A stretch of 49,729 nt of DNA from an uncultured Rhizobiaceae group bacterium (GCA_937951645.1 CALFBM010000054.1:1-49729), one strand, 5' to 3'; shown: positions 8,574 to 18,168, counted from the stretch's first letter. The notes: generated by a model not told the origin, from the sequence alone. Numbers and translations are program-made.

Positions 8574-9014
8574 TTACAGTTTTAGTGTCATTTCACGCGG
8601 CGTTTTACAAAAACACTTGACCCAATTTTCAGTAATTAAGATTGGCTCTGTTATTTCCAAACCACTATCATCCAGCCAAAGCGCCGGCATAAAGTAAAAT
8701 GTCATACCTGGTTTGAGGATAGACATATCCCCTCTTCTGAAAGACATGGTGCGTCCTCACCAAACAGGTTGGCCATGGATTGGTACCAACACAGCCCGAT
8801 TGGTATAGAAAGACCACCCATCATATCCACTTAGCCAGGCCATGTTTGATGGATCGCTAACGACCAGAAAATCAATACCCACCTGCTCCATTGCTTTGCG
8901 TGTTTTATGTATTCGCTGGTCAAACTCAATACGAGAAAAATTATTCTTGCCCATCCTCGACCCCTCAAATCCGGCTAAGCCAAGTCTGCTCGCAACGGTT
9001 ACGTTGGTCAACAA
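8574..9014 (-). pseudogene. Remnant of ectoine hydrolase / M24 peptidase gene (doeA-like), large internal deletion
   Basis: Two ends of one M24-family gene remain and the middle is gone. The N-terminal part (9014 to 8757) reads RIEFDQRIHKTRKAMEQVGI, then DPSNMAWLSGYDGWSFYTN and ends at GQPVW followed by an in-frame TGA. The same frame continues at once into a C-terminal part with MSILKPGMTFYFMPALWLDD and LEITEPILITE, typical of the end of DoeA, stopping at 8574-8576. About 250-280 residues holding the catalytic domain are missing compared with a ~390-residue family member. No function is expected. Ectoine hydrolase is the best match from memory; another creatinase-like M24 enzyme is possible. 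Confidence 0.8.
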
Positions 9015-9052
9015 ATTTTATAGCAAGGTTTTTTAATTTGAATCCAAGACAC

Positions 9053-9085
9053 AAAAAAGCCCCGCATCAATGAAGATACGGAGCT
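9053..9085 (-). terminator. Rho-independent terminator of the HU gene
   Basis: On the minus strand AGCTCCGTATC pairs with GATGCGGGGCT across a short loop and is followed by six T residues. It lies 20 bases after the HU stop codon and separates HU from the doeA remnant. Confidence 0.85.
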
Positions 9086-9105
9086 GATTAAAATATAGTT
9101 TTAAA

Positions 9106-9384
9106 TTATCTGCCGTTAACTGCATCTTTCAATGCTTTACCCGCTTTAAACTTTGGTGCCTTTGAAGCTGCAACCTGCACTGTTTCACCAGTACGAGGGT
9201 TACGCGCTGTCGTTGCCTTACGATCAGAAACAGAGAAGTTTCCAAAACCTAATAAGCGAACTTCATTACCTGCACAAAGTGATTCTTGTACAGACCCCAG
9301 AACTGCTTCAACAGCCTCTCCTGCCTGTGCCTTGTTTACATCGCACTTTTCTGCAACCGCAGCGATAAGTTCGTTTTTGTTCAT
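9106..9384 (-). CDS. hup: DNA-binding protein HU
   Basis: Nucleoid-associated protein of 92 residues that bends DNA non-specifically as a dimer. Whole-length match to HU: MNKNELIAAVAEKCDVNKAQ at the start, GFGNFSVSDRKATTARNPRT with the arm residues, and FKAGKALKDAVN at the end. Histidine-free DNA-arm motif RNPRTGE is intact. A GGAAGGG ribosome site precedes the ATG. It follows lon on the same strand, as in many Proteobacteria, but lon has its own terminator, so HU is probably transcribed from its own promoter in the 180 bases upstream. Confidence 0.96.
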   Translation of the reverse strand: MNKNELIAAVAEKCDVNKAQAGEAVEAVLGSVQESLCAGNEVRLLGFGNFSVSDRKATTARNPRTGETVQVAASKAPKFKAGKALKDAVNGR

Positions 9385-9564
9385 GATGTTATCCCTTCCA
9401 TGATTAAATTAAACGACTCAGTTACTATGCATACATAGTCTGATTTTTATTCGCATTAGACAACTAAAATCGGCTCAAAACGGCTGAAATCAGGGGTTTT
9501 GGGCTGTTTTTTGCTTTTTTCCCATAAAGAATGACCATTTAATTTTCAAAATAGCCAAACAAAA

Positions 9565-9594
9565 CAAAAAAGGCTCGAATCAATCCGAGCCTTT
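9565..9594 (-). terminator. Rho-independent terminator of lon
   Basis: On the minus strand AGGCTCG and CGAGCCT form a 7-bp stem around an 8-base loop, followed by TTTTTTG. It lies just after the lon stop codon. Confidence 0.9.
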
Positions 9595-9617
9595 CCTATA
9601 CGTCATTTTTATATTTT

Positions 9618-12050
9618 TTAGTGAGCAACAGTTGTATTTTCGCCTGATCTTGGTGCGTGCATTTCGCGACGCGCGCGCTCTGCATCTTCCAATGTCCACT
9701 CAATTGCAACCGGCTTTGAAACCAAGGCATGTTCGATAACTTCATCAATTCTGGAAACAGGAATGATTTCCATTTCATTTTTAACGTTATCAGGAATATC
9801 TGCCAGATCTTTTGCGTTCTCTTCAGGAATAAGAACTTTGGTGATCCCTCCCCGAAGTGCTGCAAGGAGTTTTTCCTTCAAGCCACCAATTGGAAGCACG
9901 CGACCTCTTAAAGTGATCTCGCCGGTCATTGCAACATTTGCCCTGATTGGAATACCCGTCATGACTGATACAATAGAAGTCGCCATACCGACACCTGCTG
10001 AAGGTCCATCTTTTGGCGTTGCACCCTCTGGCACGTGAACGTGAATATCCATTTGATCAAATGTAGGTGGTTTAATACCAAAATCCACAGCCCTCGAACG
10101 CACATAGGACGCCGCAGCAGAAATAGATTCTTTCATCACATCCTTAAGATTACCTGTAACAGTCATCTTGCCACGCCCCGGCATTGATATCGCCTCAATC
10201 GTAAGAAGCTCACCACCGACTTCTGTCCATGCAAGACCTGTAACCGCACCAATTTGATCGTCCGTCTCAGCCATACCATGACGGAACTTGGGAACACCCA
10301 GGAATTCATCAATGTTTTTTGGAGTCACTTTTACAGATTTCTTGTTGCCCTTCATGATTTCTGTCACAGCTTTACGTGCGAGCTTGGAAAGCTCGCGTTC
10401 AAGATTACGTACACCAGCTTCACGTGTATACGTTTGTATGACAGCCAGGATTGCATCATCGCTAACAGAAAACTCTTTTGCCTGAAGTGCGTGATCCTTT
10501 ATTGATTTTGGCAACAAGTGACGCTTGGCAATTTCCAGCTTTTCATCTTCTGTATAACCCGCAATACGGATAATCTCCATACGGTCCATGAGCGGACCCG
10601 GAATGTTTAGCGTGTTTGCAGTCGTTACAAACATTACATTTGATAGATCATAATCAACCTCAAGATAATGGTCTGCAAATGTATGATTTTGCTCAGGGTC
10701 AAGCACCTCAAGCAAGGCTGATGACGGATCACCACGGAAGTCCATGCCCATTTTATCAATCTCATCCAGCAAAAATAGCGGATTGGCTTTCTTTGCCTTC
10801 TTCATGGATTGTATGATCTTGCCTGGCATTGAACCAATGTATGTACGGCGGTGACCGCGAATTTCAGACTCATCACGCACCCCACCCAATGCCATGCGAA
10901 CAAACTCACGGCCAGTGGATTTGGCGATTGATTTGCCCAAAGATGTTTTACCGACACCTGGAGGACCAACCAGACAAAGGATAGGACCTTTAAGTTTCTT
11001 GGCGCGTGTTTGCACAGCCAGATACTCAATGATGCGTTCCTTTACCTTATCCAGGCCATAATGGTCCGTATCAAGGATTTCTTCTGCTTTATGCAAATCT
11101 GTTTTAATCGCCGAACGCTTGCCCCACGGTATGCCAAGCAACCAATCAAGATAATTGCGCACCACTGTCGCTTCCGCAGACATTGGACTCATTTGTTTTA
11201 ATTTCTTGAATTCAGCTTCAGCTTTTTCCTTGGCTTCCTTGGAGAATTTGGTTTTGTTGATACGATCTTCAAGTTCCTGAAGTTCGTCTTTACCATCCTC
11301 GCCTTCACCCAATTCTTTTTGAATGGCCTTCATTTGCTCATTCAAATAATATTCGCGCTGAGTTTTCTCCATCTGTCGCTTAACGCGACCACGGATGCGT
11401 TTTTCTACTTGAAGCACGGAGATTTCACTCTCCATCATGCCAATAACATGTTCAAGACGCTCCCGGACACTAAAAATACCTAGGATATCCTGCTTTTCAG
11501 AAATTTTGACAGCAAGGTGTGATGCGATCGTATCTGCAAGCTTTGAATATTCTTCGATCTGTGAAACAGAACTCACTACTTCCGGTGACACTTTCTTGTT
11601 CAATTTCACATAATTTTCGAAGTCAGAAACCACAGAACGTGCCAGTGCTTCAATTTCGACCGGATCATCATCATCATCGTCGATGATATCAGCCACCGCT
11701 TCGAAGTACTCTTCACGTGCTGTGAATTTGCGAACTCTTGCACGAGAAACACCTTCAACAAGCACTTTTACGGTGCCATCAGGCAGTTTAAGCAGTTGCA
11801 GTACAGAGGCTACAGTCCCGATTTCATACAGGGATTCAGGTGATGGATCATCATCACTGGCATTTTTCTGTGTAAACAACAGAACCTGGCGGTCATTATT
11901 CATGACTTCTTCAAGGGCAGCGATTGATTTTTCACGGCCAACAAAAAGTGGAACAATCATATGTGGGAAGACAACAATGTCGCGCAAAGGCAGTAGCGGC
12001 AACACATCGCCTGTACCAAACTCTATTTCGCTTGTTTTGTCATTGCTCAT
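9618..12050 (-). CDS. lon: ATP-dependent Lon protease
   Basis: Cytoplasmic AAA+ serine protease of 810 residues that degrades misfolded and regulatory proteins. In order: N-terminal substrate domain (LPLLPLRDIVVFPHMIVPLF), coiled coil near 210-290, Walker A GPPGVGKT at 362-369, Walker B LFLLDEID at 425-432, and a C-terminal protease domain with Ser684 in PKDGPSAG and the partner lysine near 727 in GGLKEK. Length is usual for the family. An unusual acidic run of five Asp lies near residue 125. In alphaproteobacteria lon normally follows clpX, as here. A heat-shock-like promoter lies at 12211-12243. Confidence 0.98.
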   Translation of the reverse strand: MSNDKTSEIEFGTGDVLPLLPLRDIVVFPHMIVPLFVGREKSIAALEEVMNNDRQVLLFTQKNASDDDPSPESLYEIGTVASVLQLLKLPDGTVKVLVEGVSRARVRKFTAREEYFEAVADIIDDDDDDPVEIEALARSVVSDFENYVKLNKKVSPEVVSSVSQIEEYSKLADTIASHLAVKISEKQDILGIFSVRERLEHVIGMMESEISVLQVEKRIRGRVKRQMEKTQREYYLNEQMKAIQKELGEGEDGKDELQELEDRINKTKFSKEAKEKAEAEFKKLKQMSPMSAEATVVRNYLDWLLGIPWGKRSAIKTDLHKAEEILDTDHYGLDKVKERIIEYLAVQTRAKKLKGPILCLVGPPGVGKTSLGKSIAKSTGREFVRMALGGVRDESEIRGHRRTYIGSMPGKIIQSMKKAKKANPLFLLDEIDKMGMDFRGDPSSALLEVLDPEQNHTFADHYLEVDYDLSNVMFVTTANTLNIPGPLMDRMEIIRIAGYTEDEKLEIAKRHLLPKSIKDHALQAKEFSVSDDAILAVIQTYTREAGVRNLERELSKLARKAVTEIMKGNKKSVKVTPKNIDEFLGVPKFRHGMAETDDQIGAVTGLAWTEVGGELLTIEAISMPGRGKMTVTGNLKDVMKESISAAASYVRSRAVDFGIKPPTFDQMDIHVHVPEGATPKDGPSAGVGMATSIVSVMTGIPIRANVAMTGEITLRGRVLPIGGLKEKLLAALRGGITKVLIPEENAKDLADIPDNVKNEMEIIPVSRIDEVIEHALVSKPVAIEWTLEDAERARREMHAPRSGENTTVAH

Positions 12051-12210
12051 ATCAAATCCTTTATGTGCAAATAAATTTGCTCTTACGAATCTCTATTTTA
12101 AACCCTTCTCACCTGAACGAATACTGAATTTACTAATTATAGCTAATTCACTGTGGAGAGAGGCTAACCATTCTGGAATTGAACGGTTACAAAAGTTTCT
12201 GTTAATTGTG

Positions 12211-12243
12211 ATTTGGGGTGGTAAGAGTTGTCATTCAACCCCT
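12211..12243 (-). promoter_or_regulatory. Possible sigma-32 (RpoH) promoter for lon
   Basis: On the minus strand GGTTGAA is followed after 15 bases by CCCCAAAT (12211-12218), close to the heat-shock pattern CTTGAA-N13-17-CCCCATnT. It would give a leader of about 150 bases before the lon ATG. lon is a classic RpoH target, which supports the reading, but the match is imperfect at the first base and at the -10. Confidence 0.4.
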
Positions 12244-12292
12244 TAAAATAGCTAATTCCCACCGTTTTTGTCTAAAATGTGCATTTAGTCGC

Positions 12293-12324
12293 AAAAAAAC
12301 CGCTACAAGAAAATTGTAGCGGTC
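12293..12324 (-). terminator. Rho-independent terminator of clpX
   Basis: On the minus strand ACCGCTACAA and TTGTAGCGGT form a 10-bp stem around a short loop, followed by a run of T. It lies about 25 bases past the clpX stop codon, so clpX and lon are separate transcripts. Confidence 0.9.
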
Positions 12325-12349
12325 TTCCAAAGTTTTCTTGAGATTAAAA

Positions 12350-13639
12350 TTAAGCGCTAGCTTCTTTTTCTTCCTTCTTTTCTGAATAAATATAAAGCGG
12401 GCGTGCATCGCCATCGACCACTTCTTCAGAGATCACCACTTCTTCAACACCTTCAAGTGCAGGCAAATCAAACATTGTATCCAGCAATATACCTTCAAGA
12501 ATTGAACGCAGGCCACGAGCGCCCGTTTTGCGGCCGATTGCACGTCGTGCAACGGCTTTAAGTGCATCTTCATGGAAAGAAAGCTTAACATCTTCCAGCT
12601 CAAATAAACGCTGATACTGTTTTACGAGTGCATTTTTTGGTTCTGTAAGAATTTGCACAAGCGCATCCTCGTCCAGATCTTCCAAGGTTGCCAGCACAGG
12701 CACACGACCAATAAATTCAGGGATTAGACCAAAGCGCTGCAGATCTTCTGGTTCAACACCACGAAGCAGCTCTCCTGTCTTGCGTTCATCTGGGCTTTCC
12801 ACGTGAGCACCAAACCCAATTGATGTCTTTTGACCACGATCAGAAATGATTTTCTCAAGGCCGGCAAAAGCTCCCCCACATACAAACAGCATGTTGGTAG
12901 TATCTACTTGCAGGAATTCTTGTTGTGGATGTTTGCGGCCACCTTGTGGCGGTACAGATGCAACTGTGCCTTCCATAATCTTTAGAAGTGCTTGCTGAAC
13001 ACCCTCACCTGATACATCACGTGTAATCGATGGATTATCCGACTTTCTGGAAATCTTGTCTACTTCATCAATGTAAACAATGCCGCGTTGCGCACGCTCA
13101 ACATTATAATCAGACGCCTGAAGCAATTTTAGAATGATGTTTTCAACATCTTCACCAACGTAACCGGCTTCTGTAAGCGTTGTCGCATCAGCCATTGTAA
13201 AGGGCACATCCAAAATACGAGCCAATGTCTGCGCAAGAAGTGTTTTACCACAACCTGTTGGTCCAATAAGCATGATGTTTGACTTCGCCAATTCAACGTC
13301 CTGGTTCTTGGTCGCATGATTCAAACGCTTGTAATGGTTGTGCACGGCAACAGACAGCACACGTTTTGCATGAGGCTGACCAATGACATAATCATTAAGC
13401 ACGTCCATAATTTCTAATGGAGTAGGAATGCCTTCGCCGGATTTAACCATCGAAGACTTGTTTTCTTCGCGAATGATATCCATACAAAGCTCAACACATT
13501 CATCACAAATGAATACAGTCGGACCTGCAATCAGTTTCCGTACTTCATGCTGACTTTTACCGCAAAAGGAACAATAGAGTGTGTTTTTGCTGTCGCCACC
13601 GCTGCTGTTACCGCCAGTGGTATTTGAAATCTTGCTCAT
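12350..13639 (-). CDS. clpX: ClpX, ATPase subunit of ClpXP protease
   Basis: AAA+ unfoldase of 429 residues that delivers substrates to ClpP. The N-terminal C4 zinc domain uses Cys23, 26, 45 and 48 (LYCSFCGKS / [10 protein letters not shown]). Walker A is GPTGCGKT, the pore loop GYVGED follows, and Walker B is VYIDEVDKI. The C-terminal sensor region [14 protein letters not shown] is typical. Length is normal. clpP lies upstream on the same strand, 248 bases away with no terminator that I can see, so both co-transcription and a separate promoter are possible. In alphaproteobacteria such as Caulobacter ClpXP degrades CtrA as part of cell-cycle control; cckA in this window belongs to the same circuit. 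Confidence 0.98.
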   Translation of the reverse strand: MSKISNTTGGNSSGGDSKNTLYCSFCGKSQHEVRKLIAGPTVFICDECVELCMDIIREENKSSMVKSGEGIPTPLEIMDVLNDYVIGQPHAKRVLSVAVHNHYKRLNHATKNQDVELAKSNIMLIGPTGCGKTLLAQTLARILDVPFTMADATTLTEAGYVGEDVENIILKLLQASDYNVERAQRGIVYIDEVDKISRKSDNPSITRDVSGEGVQQALLKIMEGTVASVPPQGGRKHPQQEFLQVDTTNMLFVCGGAFAGLEKIISDRGQKTSIGFGAHVESPDERKTGELLRGVEPEDLQRFGLIPEFIGRVPVLATLEDLDEDALVQILTEPKNALVKQYQRLFELEDVKLSFHEDALKAVARRAIGRKTGARGLRSILEGILLDTMFDLPALEGVEEVVISEEVVDGDARPLYIYSEKKEEKEASA

Positions 13640-13887
13640 AAACTAACCTCGGCCCTTATATTTTTGCCTGTAGCGCGACACCAAAACAGATGCCTCTTTT
13701 AACTTATAATCCTTGAATTAAGCCTTAAACTCATCAACAACAAATCACGCTATCTTGTTTATTGGCCAAACTCAAACATTGAAAAGGCAATTTCGCAAGC
13801 ACAAAACCACCTTTAGAATCATTTTACGTCACAAAACATTCACATAGGCTTAACAGAAAGAAACAGTTAAACCCAAATCTGAAAGTT

Positions 13888-14511
13888 TTATTCCTCGTCA
13901 GTAACTACACGTTGTTCGAGGACTTCATCAATAATACCAAACTCTTTTGTTTCTTCGGCAGTCATGAAGTGGTCACGATCAAGCGTTTTTTCAATAGTTT
14001 CGTAATCCTGCCCTGTGTGTTTTACATAGACTTCGTTCAACCGACGTTTCATTTTTATGATATCCTGTGCATGACGCTCAATATCAGAAGCCTGCCCCTG
14101 AAAGCCACCTGAAGGCTGGTGAACCATGATACGTGCATTTGGCAATGCAAAGCGCATATCCTTGTTACCAGCACAAAGAAGCAATGACCCCATTGAAGCT
14201 GCCTGTCCCATGCAAAGTGTCGAAACTGGCGGGCGAATAAACTGCATCGTGTCATAAATAGCCATTCCTGCTGTCACAACACCGCCAGGTGAATTGATAT
14301 AAATGTTTATTTCTTTTTTCGGGTTTTCAGCTTCAAGGAAGAGAAGTTGCGCACAAATAAGTGTCGCCATACCATCTTCAACAGGTCCTGTAAGGAAGAT
14401 AACACGTTCTTTCAGCAATCTTGAAAAAATGTCATAAGCACGCTCACCACGAGCTGATTGCTCTACAACCATAGGCACAAGGTTCATATATGTTTCAATT
14501 GGATTTTTCAT
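13888..14511 (-). CDS. clpP: ClpP, proteolytic subunit of Clp protease
   Basis: Serine protease of 207 residues that assembles into a 14-subunit barrel and works with ClpX or ClpA. The catalytic triad is visible as Ser106 ([10 protein letters not shown]), His131 ([10 protein letters not shown]) and Asp180 (TLDRDHFM). The N-terminal [20 protein letters not shown] is typical. It is the first gene of the clpP-clpX-lon-hup block. In most alphaproteobacteria tig lies directly upstream; here tig is about 7 kb away, with accessory genes between. Confidence 0.98.
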   Translation of the reverse strand: MKNPIETYMNLVPMVVEQSARGERAYDIFSRLLKERVIFLTGPVEDGMATLICAQLLFLEAENPKKEINIYINSPGGVVTAGMAIYDTMQFIRPPVSTLCMGQAASMGSLLLCAGNKDMRFALPNARIMVHQPSGGFQGQASDIERHAQDIIKMKRRLNEVYVKHTGQDYETIEKTLDRDHFMTAEETKEFGIIDEVLEQRVVTDEE

Positions 14512-14629
14512 GTAGTCATGGCCCCTTCAAGCTGCCGCGAATCTTTACGTTAGCGGTTAAAATAGGGTATGGCGCACGGAAATTAAAGAGGCAAAGGAAC
14601 CCAGGCGTAATTAGGGTTACCAAATAGGC

Positions 14630-15679
14630 TTACAAATCCGCTTCAACGAGACGTTCACCCATCTCAATTTTCCGTTTTGCACTTTTTCCAATCAGTTTTT
14701 CCCAGTTGGATGGTGCAAGACTCAAGCCCGGGCGACAGATTTTCAGATTTTCTGAGCTAAACACTTCACCTTGTACAATATCTTTTGAAGGATAGATTGA
14801 TTGTCGAAACTGTTTTGACTTTTGCTCATTGTCAGTACCGTCGTATTTCACCTGACCACTTGCATGCCACGCTCGGGAAGTTTCTTCCCTTAGCATTTTC
14901 ATTTCATGAGGCTCCATGGAAAATTCAGAATCAACCCCACCTTCGGAGCGGTCAATCGTAAAGTGCTTTTCAATCACCGTGGCACCATAACCGATTGCTG
15001 CAATGCCAACACCAATTCCAAGCGTGTGGTCGGACAAGCCAACTTGTACCCCAAAGCGCTCCGCCATGTCTGAAATGGTTTCCAGATTGGCATCAGAGGC
15101 ATTTGCCGGATATTGGCTTGTACATTTCAGGATAATAATGTCATCCGTACCGCCGTCTCTCGCAGCTTGAATAGCAGTCTCAATTTCCTCAATACTTGCC
15201 ATGCCAGTTGAGATAATTACCGGTTTTCGCGTTTGACCTATTTTGCGGATAAGCGGCAAATGGGTAATTTCAAAGCTTGCCACTTTAAACATTGGCACGC
15301 CAAGATTGTCTAGAAAATCGACAGCTGTTTCATCAAAGGGTGAGGAAAATGCAATAACACCATGATCATTTGCAACTTGAAATAATTCTTCATGCCATTC
15401 CCAAGGGGTATGAGCCTCATGATATAACCCATGTAGTTGACGGCCATTCCAAAGACTTTTTTCATCATTGATTGTAAAGTCTGCTTTTGTAGAATTGAGC
15501 GTGATAGTATCAGCGGTATAAGTTTGGAATTTCAGGCAATCGACACCTGTCGCTGCTGCACGCTTGATGATTTCAATCGCACGTTCCTTCGAACCATTAT
15601 GATTGCCAGACATTTCGGCAATGATGAATGGTTCTTCATCAGGCCCGATTGTTTTGCTTCCAACTTTGATCGGCTGCAT
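14630..15679 (-). CDS. pseI: Pseudaminic acid synthase (NeuB/PseI family)
   Basis: Cytoplasmic enzyme of 349 residues that condenses phosphoenolpyruvate with a 6-carbon amino sugar to make a nonulosonic acid used on flagellins or surface glycans. A longer frame starts at 15703, but an AAGGAAG ribosome site lies six bases before ATG 15679, so this start is used. The TIM-barrel part holds AEMSGNHNGS and QTYTADTITL, the latter pattern favouring PseI over NeuB and SpsE. A C-terminal antifreeze-like SAF domain (SIYPSKDIVQGEVFSSENL) is complete. No other pse genes are near, and it diverges from the ammonia-lyase gene. Confidence 0.85.
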   Translation of the reverse strand: MQPIKVGSKTIGPDEEPFIIAEMSGNHNGSKERAIEIIKRAAATGVDCLKFQTYTADTITLNSTKADFTINDEKSLWNGRQLHGLYHEAHTPWEWHEELFQVANDHGVIAFSSPFDETAVDFLDNLGVPMFKVASFEITHLPLIRKIGQTRKPVIISTGMASIEEIETAIQAARDGGTDDIIILKCTSQYPANASDANLETISDMAERFGVQVGLSDHTLGIGVGIAAIGYGATVIEKHFTIDRSEGGVDSEFSMEPHEMKMLREETSRAWHASGQVKYDGTDNEQKSKQFRQSIYPSKDIVQGEVFSSENLKICRPGLSLAPSNWEKLIGKSAKRKIEMGERLVEADL

Positions 15680-15808
15680 TGTTACTTCCTTTTGCAAACT
15701 CAATTCTTTCTTTGCGCGGTTTGAACATTTTTTTCAACAGCCATGGCGCAATTTGTCTCCCACCGTGCAAAATCATGCACTAGTCTTGCTTCAAATTATG
15801 GAGTTACC

Positions 15809-16951
15809 ATGCAGTCAATTCAATCCTTTCTGAATATGTGCAAAATCGACGATACACATTCACTAACACAAACACCGTCAGCTTATCCCGCAGAACTGGA
15901 AGTACTCTTCCCGACAAGCATGGTCAGTGAGGCACAAGATACCATCTCCAATTGGGATGGTTATGCACCTACTGCGTTGCATGACCTTTCACCCCTGGCA
16001 CAGGCAATTGGTGTTAAAAAACTCTCCTACAAGGATGAATCTACCCGCTTTGGACTTGGCAGTTTCAAGGCACTTGGTGGTGCTTATGCCGTTGAAAAAC
16101 TTATGAGCGGACGCGACGCCTCAAGGATTACTGTTGCTACTGCGACTGATGGCAATCATGGTCGTTCCGTTGCATGGGGCGCTCAACAAGCTGGTTGCAA
16201 ATGCATTATCTATATCCATGCCGAAGTCAGCCAAGGCCGCGCTGATGCCATGGCAGCTTATGGTGCCACGATTATTCGTGTTGATGGAGACTATGACTTG
16301 TCCGTTCGTCAATGTGCAGAAGACAGCGCCAGGCACGGTTATGAAATTATTTCAGACACCACATGGGAAGGATACATGGACGTACCGCGTTACGTTATGG
16401 CGGGCTACACCATGATGGTGCGTGAGATCAAGGCACAAGCTGAGCCGCCTACGCATGTTATTTTGCAGGCAGGTGTTGGCGGTCTGGCTGCAGCTGTTAC
16501 AGCTGCCCTTTGGCAGGATTTGGGTATCCATATGCCCAAGGTCATTATCGTTGAAGCCGGCTTTGCGCCTTGTCTCATAGCAAGCGCCCGATCTGGCAGG
16601 GCCGAGACCGTTCACATTACACAAGAAACCATCATGGCCGGTCTTTCTTGCGGTGAAGCTTCTCCGCTTGCCTGGGAGATACTCAAACAACGCGTTAGCC
16701 ATTTTGTGACCATCGCAGATACTGCAGTTCCGACGGGCATGCGCCTGCTTGCTTGCGGTGAGGCAGGACCAAAAATCGAAGCTGGCGAATGTGGGTTGCC
16801 GGGCGTGATTGCGCTCGCTGGCATGATGAAGGATGACACGTTGCGCAAAGCGGCTGGTTTAAGCTCTGCGGCTCGCGTTCTGGTTTTTGGTTGCGAAGGT
16901 GCCACTGACCCAGAAATTTATGATCAAATCATCACTGGTGAAATTGCATGA
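15809..16951 (+). CDS. dpaL: Diaminopropionate ammonia-lyase-like PLP enzyme
   Basis: Cytoplasmic fold-type II PLP enzyme of 380 residues. The family splits 2,3-diaminopropionate into pyruvate and two ammonia. The PLP lysine is Lys87 in FGLGSFKALGGAYA, preceded by KDESTRFG; the glycine loop is QAGVGGLAAAV; ATDGNHGRSVAWGAQ is the substrate-loop motif. The frame opens at 15743, but a GGAG site at 15800-15803 and family length favour ATG 15809. The last four bases overlap the next gene's start (ATGA), so it is coupled to an M24 peptidase. A threonine-dehydratase-like role, as for EutB in ectoine clusters, is the main alternative. Confidence 0.8.
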   Translation: MQSIQSFLNMCKIDDTHSLTQTPSAYPAELEVLFPTSMVSEAQDTISNWDGYAPTALHDLSPLAQAIGVKKLSYKDESTRFGLGSFKALGGAYAVEKLMSGRDASRITVATATDGNHGRSVAWGAQQAGCKCIIYIHAEVSQGRADAMAAYGATIIRVDGDYDLSVRQCAEDSARHGYEIISDTTWEGYMDVPRYVMAGYTMMVREIKAQAEPPTHVILQAGVGGLAAAVTAALWQDLGIHMPKVIIVEAGFAPCLIASARSGRAETVHITQETIMAGLSCGEASPLAWEILKQRVSHFVTIADTAVPTGMRLLACGEAGPKIEAGECGLPGVIALAGMMKDDTLRKAAGLSSAARVLVFGCEGATDPEIYDQIITGEIA

Positions 16952-18120
16952 CCGCACAACCAAGTGAGCCTTCTCGCGGATTTCCAGTTTCGGAATTTGA
17001 AGCGCGCCTTGTCAAAGCACAAACTCAAATGGCGAGCGAAGGCCTATCGGCCATGTTGTTGACGACAGAACCAGAAGTTCGATACTTCTCTGGTTTTCTG
17101 TCCCAATTCTGGCAAAGCCCTACGCGACCGTGGTTCATGGTAATTCCGGTCTCTGGCAAACCGATTGCAGTTATTCCGGAAATTGGCCGTCAATGCATGG
17201 CAAAAACCTGGGTTAATGATATTCGCACCTGGGATGCACCAAACCCGCAAGATGATGGTGTTTCCCTTTTGGCAGATACCCTGCGCGAAGTTGCCGGCAA
17301 GTCTGGTATTATAGGCGTGATGAAAGGTGCAGAGTCGCATCTTCGTATACCTATGGCTGATTATGAGCGATTAACTAACTCCCTGCCCCATAATCCAATT
17401 CGTGATTGTAATGAACTTGTCCGTGCGCTCAGGGTTGTAAAGTCTGAAAACGAGGTCAATAAAATCCGCCATGCTGCGCAAGCTGCATCACGTGCTTTTC
17501 TTCGTGCACCAGGGTTTGTGTCCATCGGCATGTCAGACCGTGAGGTTTTTCAAGCCATGAAACATGAATTGCTTAATGAAGGTGTGGACGATGTTTCCTA
17601 CCTCGTTGGCGGCTCGGGTCAAGGTGGCTATGACGATATCATCTCACCACCTTCCACTCGCAAGCTACAATCCGGCGATGTACTAATCCTTGATACAGGC
17701 TGCGTTTGGGATGGTTACTTCTGCGACTTTGATCGTAATTATGCAATTGGCAAACCAACACCAAAAGTAGCAGAAGCACATCATATAATCTGGGATGCAA
17801 CCGAAGCAGCACTCGAAATTTGCAAGCCAGGAACAACCTGCGCAGAACTCTTCACCACCATGAACAAAGCCATGGGCCTGGGCGATGACGCAGGCTCGGT
17901 TGGCCGCTTGGGGCACGGACTAGGAATGCAACTCACCGAGCACCCCTCTCACGCTGCATTCGACAAAACCGTATTGCAAGAAGGCATGGTGCTGACCCTC
18001 GAACCGGGCTACGAATTTGCACCTGGTAAAATGATGGTGCACGAAGAGAATATTGTAGTGCGAGCTGATGGCGCTGAGCTATTAAGTACCAGGGTGGCTA
18101 GGGACATTGTTGTGGTTTGA
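16948..18120 (+). CDS. M24 family metallopeptidase (Xaa-Pro aminopeptidase/creatinase-like)
   Basis: Cytoplasmic dinuclear-metal hydrolase of 390 residues. An N-terminal creatinase domain (EVRYFSGFLSQFW) precedes a pita-bread domain with all five metal ligands: Asp249 and Asp260 (LDTGCVWDGYFCDFD), His323 (RLGHGLGMQL), Glu352 (LTLEPGYEF) and Glu366 or Glu367 (VHEENIVV). Family members cut Xaa-Pro peptides or hydrolyse small amides such as creatine or ectoine. Coupling to the ammonia-lyase gene by a four-base overlap suggests a small-molecule substrate that yields a diamino acid. It is intact, unlike the doeA remnant at 8574. Confidence 0.85.
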   Translation: MTAQPSEPSRGFPVSEFEARLVKAQTQMASEGLSAMLLTTEPEVRYFSGFLSQFWQSPTRPWFMVIPVSGKPIAVIPEIGRQCMAKTWVNDIRTWDAPNPQDDGVSLLADTLREVAGKSGIIGVMKGAESHLRIPMADYERLTNSLPHNPIRDCNELVRALRVVKSENEVNKIRHAAQAASRAFLRAPGFVSIGMSDREVFQAMKHELLNEGVDDVSYLVGGSGQGGYDDIISPPSTRKLQSGDVLILDTGCVWDGYFCDFDRNYAIGKPTPKVAEAHHIIWDATEAALEICKPGTTCAELFTTMNKAMGLGDDAGSVGRLGHGLGMQLTEHPSHAAFDKTVLQEGMVLTLEPGYEFAPGKMMVHEENIVVRADGAELLSTRVARDIVVV

Positions 18121-18168
18121 GTTTATCTATATCTTAACTTCTTAACCAAAGAGGATATTGATTTTTAG

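Noticed and set aside
8757-9014. Possible real 85-residue gene
   Set aside because: It is the N-terminal part of an M24 enzyme; the matching C-terminal part follows in the same frame after the stop, so it is a pseudogene fragment.
11683-12246. Plus-strand open frame of 187 codons
   Set aside because: Antisense to the start of lon, with no ribosome site or family pattern.
16948-18120. DMSP lyase DddP, which is also an M24-fold protein
   Set aside because: Length and N-terminal sequence do not fit DddP, and there are no other dimethylsulfoniopropionate genes nearby.
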